Both the position numbers and the translations under genes were made by a program. DNA of 6,438 bases, from contig JAPJRA010000228.1 of the NCBI GenBank assembly GCA_030824835.1, positions 1-6,438 on the forward strand. Direction: 5' to 3'. Positions 1-5,390 of the stretch are shown piece by piece. How positions within the stretch are numbered: the first letter of the stretch is position 1; each line of letters opens with the position of its first letter. Under the pieces are notes generated by a model. The model saw only the letters and a program-made list of their open reading frames with translations. It had not been told where the DNA came from and did not search any database. This DNA comes from Geminicoccaceae bacterium (lineage in GTDB: Bacteria > Pseudomonadota > Alphaproteobacteria > Geminicoccales > Geminicoccaceae).

Positions 1-1362
1 CGCGCCGAGATCGAGGCCGACCGCGACCCGCAGCTCATGACGCTGGCGGCTGCCGCCGCCGAGCACGGGGTGGCCTGCATCGAGGGCGACCGGCGGGTGT
101 CCATTGGCCTCGGGAGCGGCTCGCACAGCTGGCGCGGGCAGCTGCCGGCACCCGCCGAGGTGGACTGGAGCGAGGTGCACGACGTGCCGGTGGTCCTCGT
201 CACCGGTACCAACGGCAAGTCGACGACGGTTCGGCTGCTGGCCGCCATGGTCCGTGCCGCCGGCAAGGTCGCGGGTCTCAGCTCCAGCGACTGGGTGCGG
301 GTCGGCGACGAGATCCTGGACCGCGGCGACTATTCCGGCCCGGGCGGCGCGCGACTGGTCTTGCGCGACCGACGGGTCGAGATCGCCGTGCTCGAGCTCG
401 CCCGCGGCGGCATCCTGCGCCGGGGGCTGCCGGTCGGGCGCGCGGACGCGGCCATCGTCACCAACATCGCCGCCGACCATCTGGGCGAATACGGCATCCT
501 GGACGAGGAGGGCATCGCCGACGCCAAGCTCACCGTGGCGAAGGCGCTGCACGGTGGGCCACTGATACTCAATGCGGACGATCTACGCTTGGCCGAGCGC
601 GGCCCGCGCACGGGCAAGCCCGTCGCCTGGTTCAGCCTGGGCCCCGCCGCCGGGATAAGCGATGGCGCCGGCATCGAGGACGGCCTGCTGGTGCTGCGCC
701 GGGCCGGCGTCTCCACGCCCGTCCTGCCCGTGACCGAGATCCATATCGGCATGGGTGGCGCCGCCCGCCACAACCTCGCCAATGCGCTGGCGGCTGCGGC
801 CGGGGCCGCCGCCCTGGGCCTGCCGGTCGACGCGATCGCGGCGGCCTTGCGCAGCTTCGGCGTCGACGAGGCCGACAATCCCGGCCGTGGCCACCTTCGC
901 GAGATCGGCGGCGTCAAGGTGCTGGTCGACTTCGCCCACAACCCGCACGGGGTCACCGCCATCGCCGCGGTGGTGGCGGCGATTCCCGCCGCCCGGCGCC
1001 TCGTGTTGCTGGGGCAGGCGGGCGACCGCACCGACGCCGAGATTACGGCCCTTGCCGATGCGGTCTGGGCGTTGCGACCCGACCGGATCGTTGTCAAGGA
1101 GATGGAGGCCTATCTGCGCGGGCGGCGGGCGGGCGAGGTGCCGGCCCTGCTGCAGGCGGAGCTGAGCCGACTCGGCGCACCGCACGACCTGATCGCCGTC
1201 GAGCCGAGCGAGACCGACGCCGTGCGGGCGGCGTTCGACTGGGCGCAGGAGGGCGACCTGCTGGTCCTGCTCAGCCATGCCGCCCGGGCGCGGACGCTGG
1301 CCTTCCTGGACAAGCTCGCCGCCACCTCCTGGTGCCCAGGGGAGGCATTGCCGCCGAGCTGA
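1..1362 (+). CDS. Mur ligase family protein, cyanophycin-synthetase-like ligase domain (5' partial)
   Basis: An ATP-dependent amide (peptide) ligase of the Mur superfamily, most like the C-terminal ligase domain of cyanophycin synthetase. The frame is open from base 1 with no stop, so the gene very probably starts upstream; the ATG at 37 is internal, and residues here are counted from it. The P-loop VTGTNGKST is at 55-63. The sequence LELARGGILRRG at 119-130 matches the cyanophycin-synthetase/Mur signature. A Mur-type NIAADHLGEYG lies at 143-153, HNLANA at 245-250 and DFAHNPHG at 298-305, the last near the start of the C-terminal Mur domain. No ATP-grasp domain is visible, but it could lie outside the window. 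From memory, stand-alone proteins of this type have about 570 residues. No mur, dcw or cphB gene is nearby, so the substrate is unknown. Cytoplasmic. The family call is firm; whether it makes a cyanophycin-like polymer, a dipeptide or something else is open. Confidence 0.9.
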   Translation, partial: RAEIEADRDPQLMTLAAAAAEHGVACIEGDRRVSIGLGSGSHSWRGQLPAPAEVDWSEVHDVPVVLVTGTNGKSTTVRLLAAMVRAAGKVAGLSSSDWVRVGDEILDRGDYSGPGGARLVLRDRRVEIAVLELARGGILRRGLPVGRADAAIVTNIAADHLGEYGILDEEGIADAKLTVAKALHGGPLILNADDLRLAERGPRTGKPVAWFSLGPAAGISDGAGIEDGLLVLRRAGVSTPVLPVTEIHIGMGGAARHNLANALAAAAGAAALGLPVDAIAAALRSFGVDEADNPGRGHLREIGGVKVLVDFAHNPHGVTAIAAVVAAIPAARRLVLLGQAGDRTDAEITALADAVWALRPDRIVVKEMEAYLRGRRAGEVPALLQAELSRLGAPHDLIAVEPSETDAVRAAFDWAQEGDLLVLLSHAARARTLAFLDKLAATSWCPGEALPPS

Positions 1363-1372
1363 GGGGATCGCG

Positions 1373-1552
1373 TCAGCGCCAATGCCCGGGGTGCCAGTAG
1401 CCGTAGGGGCCATAATATCCCGACACCCAGTGGGCCGGTGGATGGTAGGGCTCGCGCACGACCACCTCCTCGCGCTCGGGGACAACACACCCCGAAAGGC
1501 CGAACCCGGCCACCAGCAGCACGGCGAGCAACGCCTTGGTGCGTCTGGTCAT
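1373..1552 (-). CDS. Small putative lipoprotein with WxxGxW-like tail
   Basis: A 59-codon gene, ATG (1552-1550) to TGA (1375-1373). The N-terminus MTRRTK is basic, followed by a hydrophobic stretch (ALLAVLLVAGFG) and a good lipobox, LSGC at 19-22, with lipidation expected on Cys22. The mature part is only about 38 residues: an acidic/basic patch (PEREEVVVRE), then an aromatic, glycine-rich tail. The tail has two WxxGx(W/Y)-like units, WVSGYY at 42-47 and WHPGHW at 53-58, resembling the short YXWXXGXW repeats of small envelope proteins in proteobacteria. A weak purine-rich site (AAGTGAGA) precedes the start. The gene is convergent with the Mur ligase gene, and the two stop codons are 10 bases apart. 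The expected location is the inner leaflet of the outer membrane, or the inner membrane; function is unknown. The lipobox, the matching motif tail and the neat packing argue against a chance frame. Confidence 0.8.
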   Translation of the reverse strand: MTRRTKALLAVLLVAGFGLSGCVVPEREEVVVREPYHPPAHWVSGYYGPYGYWHPGHWR

Positions 1553-1752
1553 GATTCATCTCACTTGCCGTCGCCATTGCTTGGGGCCGGGGTTGCCGCG
1601 CTCAGGGCTGCGGTGACCGCGGTCGGTCGGAATGTGATGGATGTTGGCCGTGGAACAAGATTGGAGAGTGATGTCGTCTGTTCACGATTCAAGGAAGACC
1701 GAGCATCGGCTCGTTTCTGTTATGATGCTAAAGTAATGTGTCGGTCGAATGC

Positions 1753-1789
1753 TTGACATGATTTCATGAGAGCAAGCGCTTCTGCATGC
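1753..1789 (+). promoter_or_regulatory. Possible msrA promoter/operator with palindromes
   Basis: A perfect -35 consensus TTGACA lies at 1753-1758. It overlaps the inverted repeat CATGA-TT-TCATG (1757-1768) and is followed by the palindromes AAGCGCTT (1774-1781) and GCATGC (1784-1789). No good -10 hexamer sits 16-18 bases downstream; the best-spaced hexamer is GCGCTT. The arrangement about 95-130 bases before the msrA start would suit a promoter with an overlapping regulator site, but this is inference from short matches. Confidence 0.25.
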
Positions 1790-1866
1790 GCCGGCACAGG
1801 GATCACGCATCGCTTCCCGGCTTGTGATTTGCTGCGGCGGGGGGCGTCGGCTAGCGAGGCTCGACG

Positions 1867-1874
1867 GGAGGAGG
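1867..1874 (+). promoter_or_regulatory. Ribosome binding site of msrA
   Basis: GGAGGAGG ends 6 bases before the ATG at 1881. This strong site decides the start: the in-frame GTG at 1824 has no comparable site and would add 19 residues ahead of a typical signal peptide. Confidence 0.8.
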
Positions 1875-1880
1875 CAGGCC

Positions 1881-2621
1881 ATGACGAATCCTAGGAATTA
1901 CCGGGCGGGTAGGCGCCTTGCGACGATCGTGGTCGGTGCCGGGCTGCTGGCGGGAGCCGTATCGCTCGGGATGACGGGCAGGGGTGCCGCAGAGACGGCG
2001 GTGGCGCTGCCTCCGCCGACCACGACGCAGACGGTCGGGTCGGGGGCATCGCCCAAGACGGCGGTGCTCGCCGGTGGCTGCTTCTGGGGCGTGCAGGCGG
2101 TCTTCCAGCACGTCAACGGCGTGAGCCGGGTCGTTTCCGGCTATGCCGGCGGCGCCAGGGAAACGGCGCACTACGGCGAGGTCGGCACCGGCCGCACGGG
2201 CCATGCCGAATCCGTGGAAATCACCTACGATCCGCAGGTCATCGACTATGGGACCTTGCTGCAGATATATTTCTCGGTGGCCCACGACCCGACGCAGCTC
2301 AATCGCCAGGGCCCCGACCGGGGCACGCAATATCGATCGACGATCTTCGCCATGAACGGGGAGCAGGCCGCGATCGCCCGGGACTATATTGCCCAGCTCG
2401 ACAAGGCGCGCGTTTTCGAGCAACCGATCGCCACCTCCATCGCGTCACTCGAGGAGTTCTACCCGGCCGAGTCCTACCATCAGGACTATGCGACCCTGCT
2501 CCCCGAGAATCCGTACATCGCCTACAACGACCTGCCGAAGGTCGAGAATCTGAGCCGTCTGTTCCCACAGCTCTACCGGCAGCAGCCTCGCCTGGTGAGC
2601 GAGGCCGGTCTCGCCGACTGA
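1881..2621 (+). CDS. msrA: Peptide-methionine (S)-S-oxide reductase MsrA, exported, single-cysteine
   Basis: Reduces methionine-S-sulfoxide in proteins (and free) back to methionine. The protein has 246 residues. Residues 1-37 form a signal peptide: basic start with Arg8, Arg11, Arg12, hydrophobic core 13-31, and likely cleavage near GRGAA-E at 37/38. The RR lacks the rest of a Tat motif, so Sec export is more likely. A Pro/Thr-rich linker leads into the MsrA fold. The active site GCFWG is at 66-70 with catalytic Cys67. GYAGG (87-91), GHAES (107-111, substrate-binding Glu110) and HDPTQ...DRGTQYRS (135-153, with Asp146 and Tyr151) complete the family pattern. The C-terminus (YHQDY, then PYIAYNDLPK and RLFPQLY) is of the type lacking resolving cysteines, and Cys67 is the only cysteine in the protein. 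The sulfenic acid must therefore be reduced by an outside thiol or thioredoxin-like partner. It stands alone, convergent with the reductase gene, with no msrB nearby. Family call very secure; export likely. Confidence 0.95.
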   Translation: MTNPRNYRAGRRLATIVVGAGLLAGAVSLGMTGRGAAETAVALPPPTTTQTVGSGASPKTAVLAGGCFWGVQAVFQHVNGVSRVVSGYAGGARETAHYGEVGTGRTGHAESVEITYDPQVIDYGTLLQIYFSVAHDPTQLNRQGPDRGTQYRSTIFAMNGEQAAIARDYIAQLDKARVFEQPIATSIASLEEFYPAESYHQDYATLLPENPYIAYNDLPKVENLSRLFPQLYRQQPRLVSEAGLAD

Positions 2622-2631
2622 GGGTCCTGCG

Positions 2632-3609
2632 CTACACGAAGCCCACGACCGCGTGCGGGACGTAGGGCTCCTCGAGCGAGGCGATCTCCTCGGCCGAGAG
2701 TTTGACGGAGAGGGCTGCCACGGCGTCCTCGAGATGCTGCAGCTTCGTCGCCCCGACGATGGGGACGGTGCCGGGCTTGGCCAGGACCCATGCCAGCGCC
2801 ACCTGCGCCCGTGGCAGGCCGCGGGCCGCCGCGACCTCGGTCAGCCGCTCCACCACCTTGCGATCCCCGTCGCGGGATTTCACGTAGAGCCCCCGGCCGA
2901 ACTCGTCGGTCTCGGAGCGCGCGCTCGCCTCGTCCCAGTCGCGGGTGAGGCGCCCGCGCGCCAGCGGGCTCCACGGCATCACGCCGATACCTTCCGCCGC
3001 GCATAGCGGCAGCATCTCGCGCTCCTCCTCGCGGTAGAGCAGGTTCACGTAGTTCTGCATGCTCACGAAGCGGGTCCAGCCATGGCGCTCCGCGATGGCC
3101 AGCGCCTGCGCGAACTGCCACGCATACATGGAGGATGCGCCGATATAACGGGCCTTGCCCGCCCGCACCACGTCGTGCAGCGCCTCGAGCGTCTCCTCGA
3201 TCGGCGTGCCGTAGTCCCAGCGATGGATCTGGTAGAGATCGACATGGTCGACGCCCAGGCGCCGCAGGCTGGCGTCGATCTCGCTCATGATCGCCCGCCG
3301 CGACAGGCCGGCGCCGTTGGGGCCCGGGCGCATCCGCCCGTGCACCTTGGTGGCGATCACCACCTCGTCGCGCCTGGCGAAATCCTTCAGCGCGCGGCCG
3401 ACGATCTCCTCGCTGGTCCCGTCGGAGTAGACGTTGGCGGTGTCAAAGAAGTTGATGCCGCTCTCCAGGGCCTGCTTGATGAACGGGCGACTTTTACCCT
3501 CATCAAGGGTCCAGGCATGGTTGCCGCGCTCCGGCACGCCATAGCTCATGCAGCCGAGGCAGATGCGGGAGACATCGAGGCCAGTGCGGCCGAGCTTTAC
3601 ATACTCCAT
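2632..3609 (-). CDS. yajO: Aldo/keto reductase, YajO-like
   Basis: A 325-residue NADPH-dependent oxidoreductase with an (alpha/beta)8 barrel, cytoplasmic. The catalytic tetrad is visible: Asp56 (FFDTAN), Tyr61 (VYSDG), Lys88 (ATKVH) and His129 (YQIHRWDY). Other family landmarks are GKARYIGASSM near 151-161, SMQNYVNLLYREEE near 184-197, PWSPLARGRLTR near 212-223 and a nucleotide-phosphate-binding region (PIVGATK) near 284-290. The length and many motifs, from LCLG-type start through RGNHAWTL (28-35) to PHAVVGF at the C-terminus, follow E. coli YajO closely as I recall it. YajO has been reported to make 1-deoxyxylulose 5-phosphate from ribulose 5-phosphate, but substrates of such reductases are hard to predict. 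The ATG is preceded by GGAG six bases upstream. It follows the aldolase gene by 113 bases on the same strand and may be its metabolic partner, for example reducing an aldehyde or ketone product. Confidence 0.93.
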   Translation of the reverse strand: MEYVKLGRTGLDVSRICLGCMSYGVPERGNHAWTLDEGKSRPFIKQALESGINFFDTANVYSDGTSEEIVGRALKDFARRDEVVIATKVHGRMRPGPNGAGLSRRAIMSEIDASLRRLGVDHVDLYQIHRWDYGTPIEETLEALHDVVRAGKARYIGASSMYAWQFAQALAIAERHGWTRFVSMQNYVNLLYREEEREMLPLCAAEGIGVMPWSPLARGRLTRDWDEASARSETDEFGRGLYVKSRDGDRKVVERLTEVAAARGLPRAQVALAWVLAKPGTVPIVGATKLQHLEDAVAALSVKLSAEEIASLEEPYVPHAVVGFV

Positions 3610-3622
3610 GCTCTACTCCATG
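3602..3622 (-). repeat. 9-base direct repeat supplying the reductase ribosome site
   Basis: On the - strand CATGGAGTA occurs twice, at 3622-3614 and 3610-3602, with period 12. The downstream copy holds the reductase start codon and first codons (ATG GAG TA). The upstream copy supplies the GGAG ribosome site (3619-3616) and also an in-frame ATG GAG TAG mini-frame that stops before the true start. It looks like a local 12-base duplication. Confidence 0.7.
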
Positions 3623-3633
3623 CGGGCTTCGCA

Positions 3634-3704
3634 GGCGGATCAGGCGACCTATGAGCTGTTCGTAGCTCTCGGCGTTGAACGTCGTGGCCATGGCCTGATC
3701 CGCC
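3634..3704. repeat. 12-base perfect inverted repeat in aldolase-reductase gap
   Basis: GGCGGATCAGGC (3634-3645) and its exact reverse complement GCCTGATCCGCC (3693-3704) enclose 47 bases. Inside are a 5-base stem GAGCT-(6)-AGCTC (3653-3668), CGTT-G-AACG (3673-3681) and the palindrome GGCCATGGCC (3686-3695). RNA from the - strand could fold into a branched hairpin ending about 14 bases before the reductase ribosome site. There is no T-run after it, so it is not a typical intrinsic terminator. Role unknown: transcript stability, attenuation, or remnant of a small repeat element. Confidence 0.7.
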
Positions 3705-3722
3705 CGGAAGGCGAGTTCCGTC

Positions 3723-4538
3723 TCAATAGCCCTGCGTTGGCGCCTTCGAGGCCGTCTCGGCGTTGCCGGCGCGGAAGCTCTGGTATTCGCGCAAGGCCGC
3801 CTTGGCCGCCTCGCGGAGCATGACGACGTCGTGCGGGCCGACCACGAAGCGGTAGCCGCGGGCGAACAGCTCCTGCCAGGAGGCGCCGGCGCTGGGGACG
3901 GTGCCCATGGCCTTGCCGGAGGCCAGGACGATGTCCTCGACCCGCTCAACCAGGCGGCGCACATCGGGGTGGTCCAGCTGCTCGAGCCGGCCGATCGAGC
4001 CCGCGAGGTCGTTGACGCCGATGAACACCACGTCGACGCCCTCGACGGCGCAGATCTCGGCCGCCTGCTCGACGGCGGCCGCGGATTCGATCTGCAGCGC
4101 GAGCAGCAGGTTCTCGTTGGCCTTGGCGACGTAGTCGGGCTCGAGCCCGTAGGTGGAGGCGCGGACGACGCCCGCGGCATAGCCGCGAGTGCCCTGGGGA
4201 GGGTAGCGACAGGCGGCGACCGCGGCCGCGGCCAGCTCGGCGGTCTCGACCTGCGGGATCATCAGCGACTGGGCGCCGGCATCCAGGATGCGCTTGAGCC
4301 AGATCGGGTCGTTCCAGGGGGCGCGGACCATGCAGGGCGTGCCCGACGCTTCCACCGCCTGCATCATGCCGACGGCATCGGCCATCTCGCCGCAACCGTG
4401 CTCCTGGTCGAGGCACAGGAAGTCGAACCCGATATGGGCCATGATCTCGGCATTGATGGCGGTACCGCTGCCGACCCAGGCGCCATAGACGCTGTCACCG
4501 GCGGCAAGACGGGCTTTCAGGCTGTTCGGCCGAAACAT
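3723..4538 (-). CDS. HpcH/HpaI-family (class II, metal-dependent) aldolase
   Basis: A 271-residue cytoplasmic TIM-barrel lyase of the HpcH/HpaI (2-dehydro-3-deoxyglucarate aldolase-like) family. These enzymes make or split a bond between a pyruvate or similar enolate and an aldehyde, using a divalent metal. Catalytic residues line up with HpaI: LDQEHG with His47 as base, Arg72 (MVRAPW), Gln148-Ile-Glu151 (ALQIES; Glu151 as metal ligand) and Asp177 in FIGVNDLAGSIG (second metal ligand). RGYAAGVVRAS (118-128) and FVVGPHDVVMLR (231-242) are also typical. Length fits the family (about 250-270). The ATG at 4538 is chosen because it gives the normal N-terminus; a GAGAGG lies 12 bases upstream, rather far. 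The gene lies 90 bases downstream of the yehW-like permease gene and 113 upstream of the reductase gene, all in one direction. The substrate cannot be told from the sequence; sugar-acid or aromatic catabolism are usual roles. Confidence 0.92.
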   Translation of the reverse strand: MFRPNSLKARLAAGDSVYGAWVGSGTAINAEIMAHIGFDFLCLDQEHGCGEMADAVGMMQAVEASGTPCMVRAPWNDPIWLKRILDAGAQSLMIPQVETAELAAAAVAACRYPPQGTRGYAAGVVRASTYGLEPDYVAKANENLLLALQIESAAAVEQAAEICAVEGVDVVFIGVNDLAGSIGRLEQLDHPDVRRLVERVEDIVLASGKAMGTVPSAGASWQELFARGYRFVVGPHDVVMLREAAKAALREYQSFRAGNAETASKAPTQGY

Positions 4539-4567
4539 CGTGGGGGTAAGCCTCTCTGCAGAATGTC

Positions 4568-4615
4568 GTTGGGCGGCAACCTAACGGCGCCCGGTGCCCG
4601 AGTCTCGCGCCCAAC
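4568..4615. repeat. 8-base inverted repeat in permease-aldolase gap
   Basis: GTTGGGCG (4568-4575) and CGCCCAAC (4608-4615) are exact reverse complements enclosing 32 G/C-rich bases. In - strand RNA the stem begins about 14 bases after the permease stop codon. No T-run follows, so it is more likely a 3' stabilising or rho-related hairpin than an intrinsic terminator. It could separate transporter expression from that of the aldolase. Confidence 0.5.
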
Positions 4616-4628
4616 CACGCGCAATCGG

Positions 4629-5390
4629 TCAACCCCGCCGTGCGTCCAGCGGCGGCAGGCCGAGCAGGCCCGCGATCCGACGCTCGAGCGCACCCATGCC
4701 GTCATAGAGCAGGATGGCGAGCAGACCGACCACGAGGCCGCCCTGCAGGACGAAGGCGGTGTTGTTGGACAGGAGCCCGGCGATGATGACCTCGCCCAGG
4801 CCCTTGGCCGCCACCGTCGAGCCGATCGTGGCGGTGCCCATGTTGATCACCAAGGACAGCCGCACGCCCGCCAGGATCACCGGCAGCGCCAGCGGCAGCT
4901 CGATGCCGACGAGGCGCTGGCCTTCGCCCATGCCCATGCCGCGGGCGGCGTCGACCACGTCGGCAGGGACCTCGGAAAGGCCGCTCAGCGTGTTCTCGAA
5001 GATCGGCAGCAGGCCGTAGAGGAACAGGGCGATCAGCGTCGGCACCTCGCCGAATCCTACCAGCGGCACCGCCAGCGCCAGCACGGCCACGGGCGGGAAG
5101 GTCTGGCCGATGTTCACGATCGAGCGCGACAGCGGCAGGAACTCGGCGCCGGCCGGGCGGGTCACGAACACGCCGAGGCCGACCGCCACCACCGTGCTGG
5201 CGAGGCCGGCCGCGAACACCGTGCCTAGATGGGCCCAGGTCAGGGCGAGCAGGCTGCTCTGGGTGTAGATCGGCGGTGCGTCGTTCTGGGTCAGGGGTGC
5301 GAACACCGGGGCGAAGCTCTCGGGCGTGAGCAGGAAGATCACGAGGAGGGCCAGGGCAGCCAGCCGCAGCAGGCCGGGCAGCCAGCGCAT
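4629..5390 (-). CDS. yehW: Osmoprotectant ABC transporter permease, YehW-like
   Basis: A 253-residue inner-membrane permease of the OpuBD/ProW type, closest to YehW of the YehZYXW betaine importer as I recall it. Hydrophobic segments near 5-22, 53-77, 98-112, 117-132, 165-182 and 213-229 fit about six helices. Family landmarks are TRPAGAEF (77-84), GQTFPPVAVLALAVP (95-109), the EAA coupling loop DAARGMGMGEGQRLVGIELP (147-166) that docks on the ATPase, and MGTATIGSTVAAKGLG (184-199). The ATG shares one base with the ATPase stop (TGATG) and has no ribosome site of its own, so it should be translated by coupling. Substrate is probably glycine betaine or a related compatible solute; E. coli YehZYXW has low betaine affinity, so another ligand is possible. 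Confidence 0.93.
   Translation of the reverse strand: MRWLPGLLRLAALALLVIFLLTPESFAPVFAPLTQNDAPPIYTQSSLLALTWAHLGTVFAAGLASTVVAVGLGVFVTRPAGAEFLPLSRSIVNIGQTFPPVAVLALAVPLVGFGEVPTLIALFLYGLLPIFENTLSGLSEVPADVVDAARGMGMGEGQRLVGIELPLALPVILAGVRLSLVINMGTATIGSTVAAKGLGEVIIAGLLSNNTAFVLQGGLVVGLLAILLYDGMGALERRIAGLLGLPPLDARRG

Larger units (their letters stand above)
1553..1880. other. Intergenic region between divergent lipoprotein and msrA genes
   Basis: These 328 bases hold no convincing gene. The part from about 1630 to 1770 is visibly richer in A/T than the rest of the window, as expected for a promoter region. Small symmetric elements are present: the palindrome GACCGCGGTC (1615-1624), a hairpin CGAGC-ATCG-GCTCG (1700-1713) followed by TTTCTGTT, a TATGAT (1721-1726), and a TTGACA (1753-1758) overlapping CATGA-TT-TCATG (1757-1768). 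The region should contain the start signals for msrA rightward and the lipoprotein gene leftward, but no complete -35/-10 pair can be assigned with assurance. Confidence 0.6.

Noticed and set aside
583..1488. Long - strand open frames opposite the Mur ligase gene
   Set aside because: No recognisable domain, low-complexity Arg/Pro/Ala composition, and opposite a clear conserved ligase gene; GC-driven shadows.
1700..1721. Hairpin CGAGC-ATCG-GCTCG followed by TTTCTGTT, like an intrinsic terminator
   Set aside because: The stem has only five pairs and the T-tract is interrupted; it lies in a divergent promoter region where no + strand transcript needs ending.
1824..1880. Earlier in-frame GTG start for msrA
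   Set aside because: It would put 19 Cys/Gly/Arg-rich residues before a normal signal peptide, and the strong GGAGGAGG site lies just before the ATG at 1881.
1682..1882. A 66-codon - strand frame in the intergenic region
   Set aside because: No ribosome site, no domain or signal, composition unlike the neighbours, and it overlaps the msrA start region.
2622..2631. Terminator between convergent msrA and reductase genes
   Set aside because: The gap is only 10 bases, and no stem followed by a T-run is seen on either strand.
3503..3691. Possible 62-codon - strand gene overlapping the reductase start (begins MATTFNAESYEQLIG)
   Set aside because: The first third looks protein-like, but there is no ribosome site, the rest is an out-of-frame shadow of the reductase, and the opposite strand looks equally protein-like there. 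It could be a gene remnant; not supported as a gene.
3831..5228. A 465-codon open frame on the + strand opposite the aldolase and permease genes
   Set aside because: It runs across two well-supported - strand genes and the gap between them. Its translation is rich in Asp, Gly, His, Arg and Gln without any domain, as expected from an antisense frame in GC-rich DNA.
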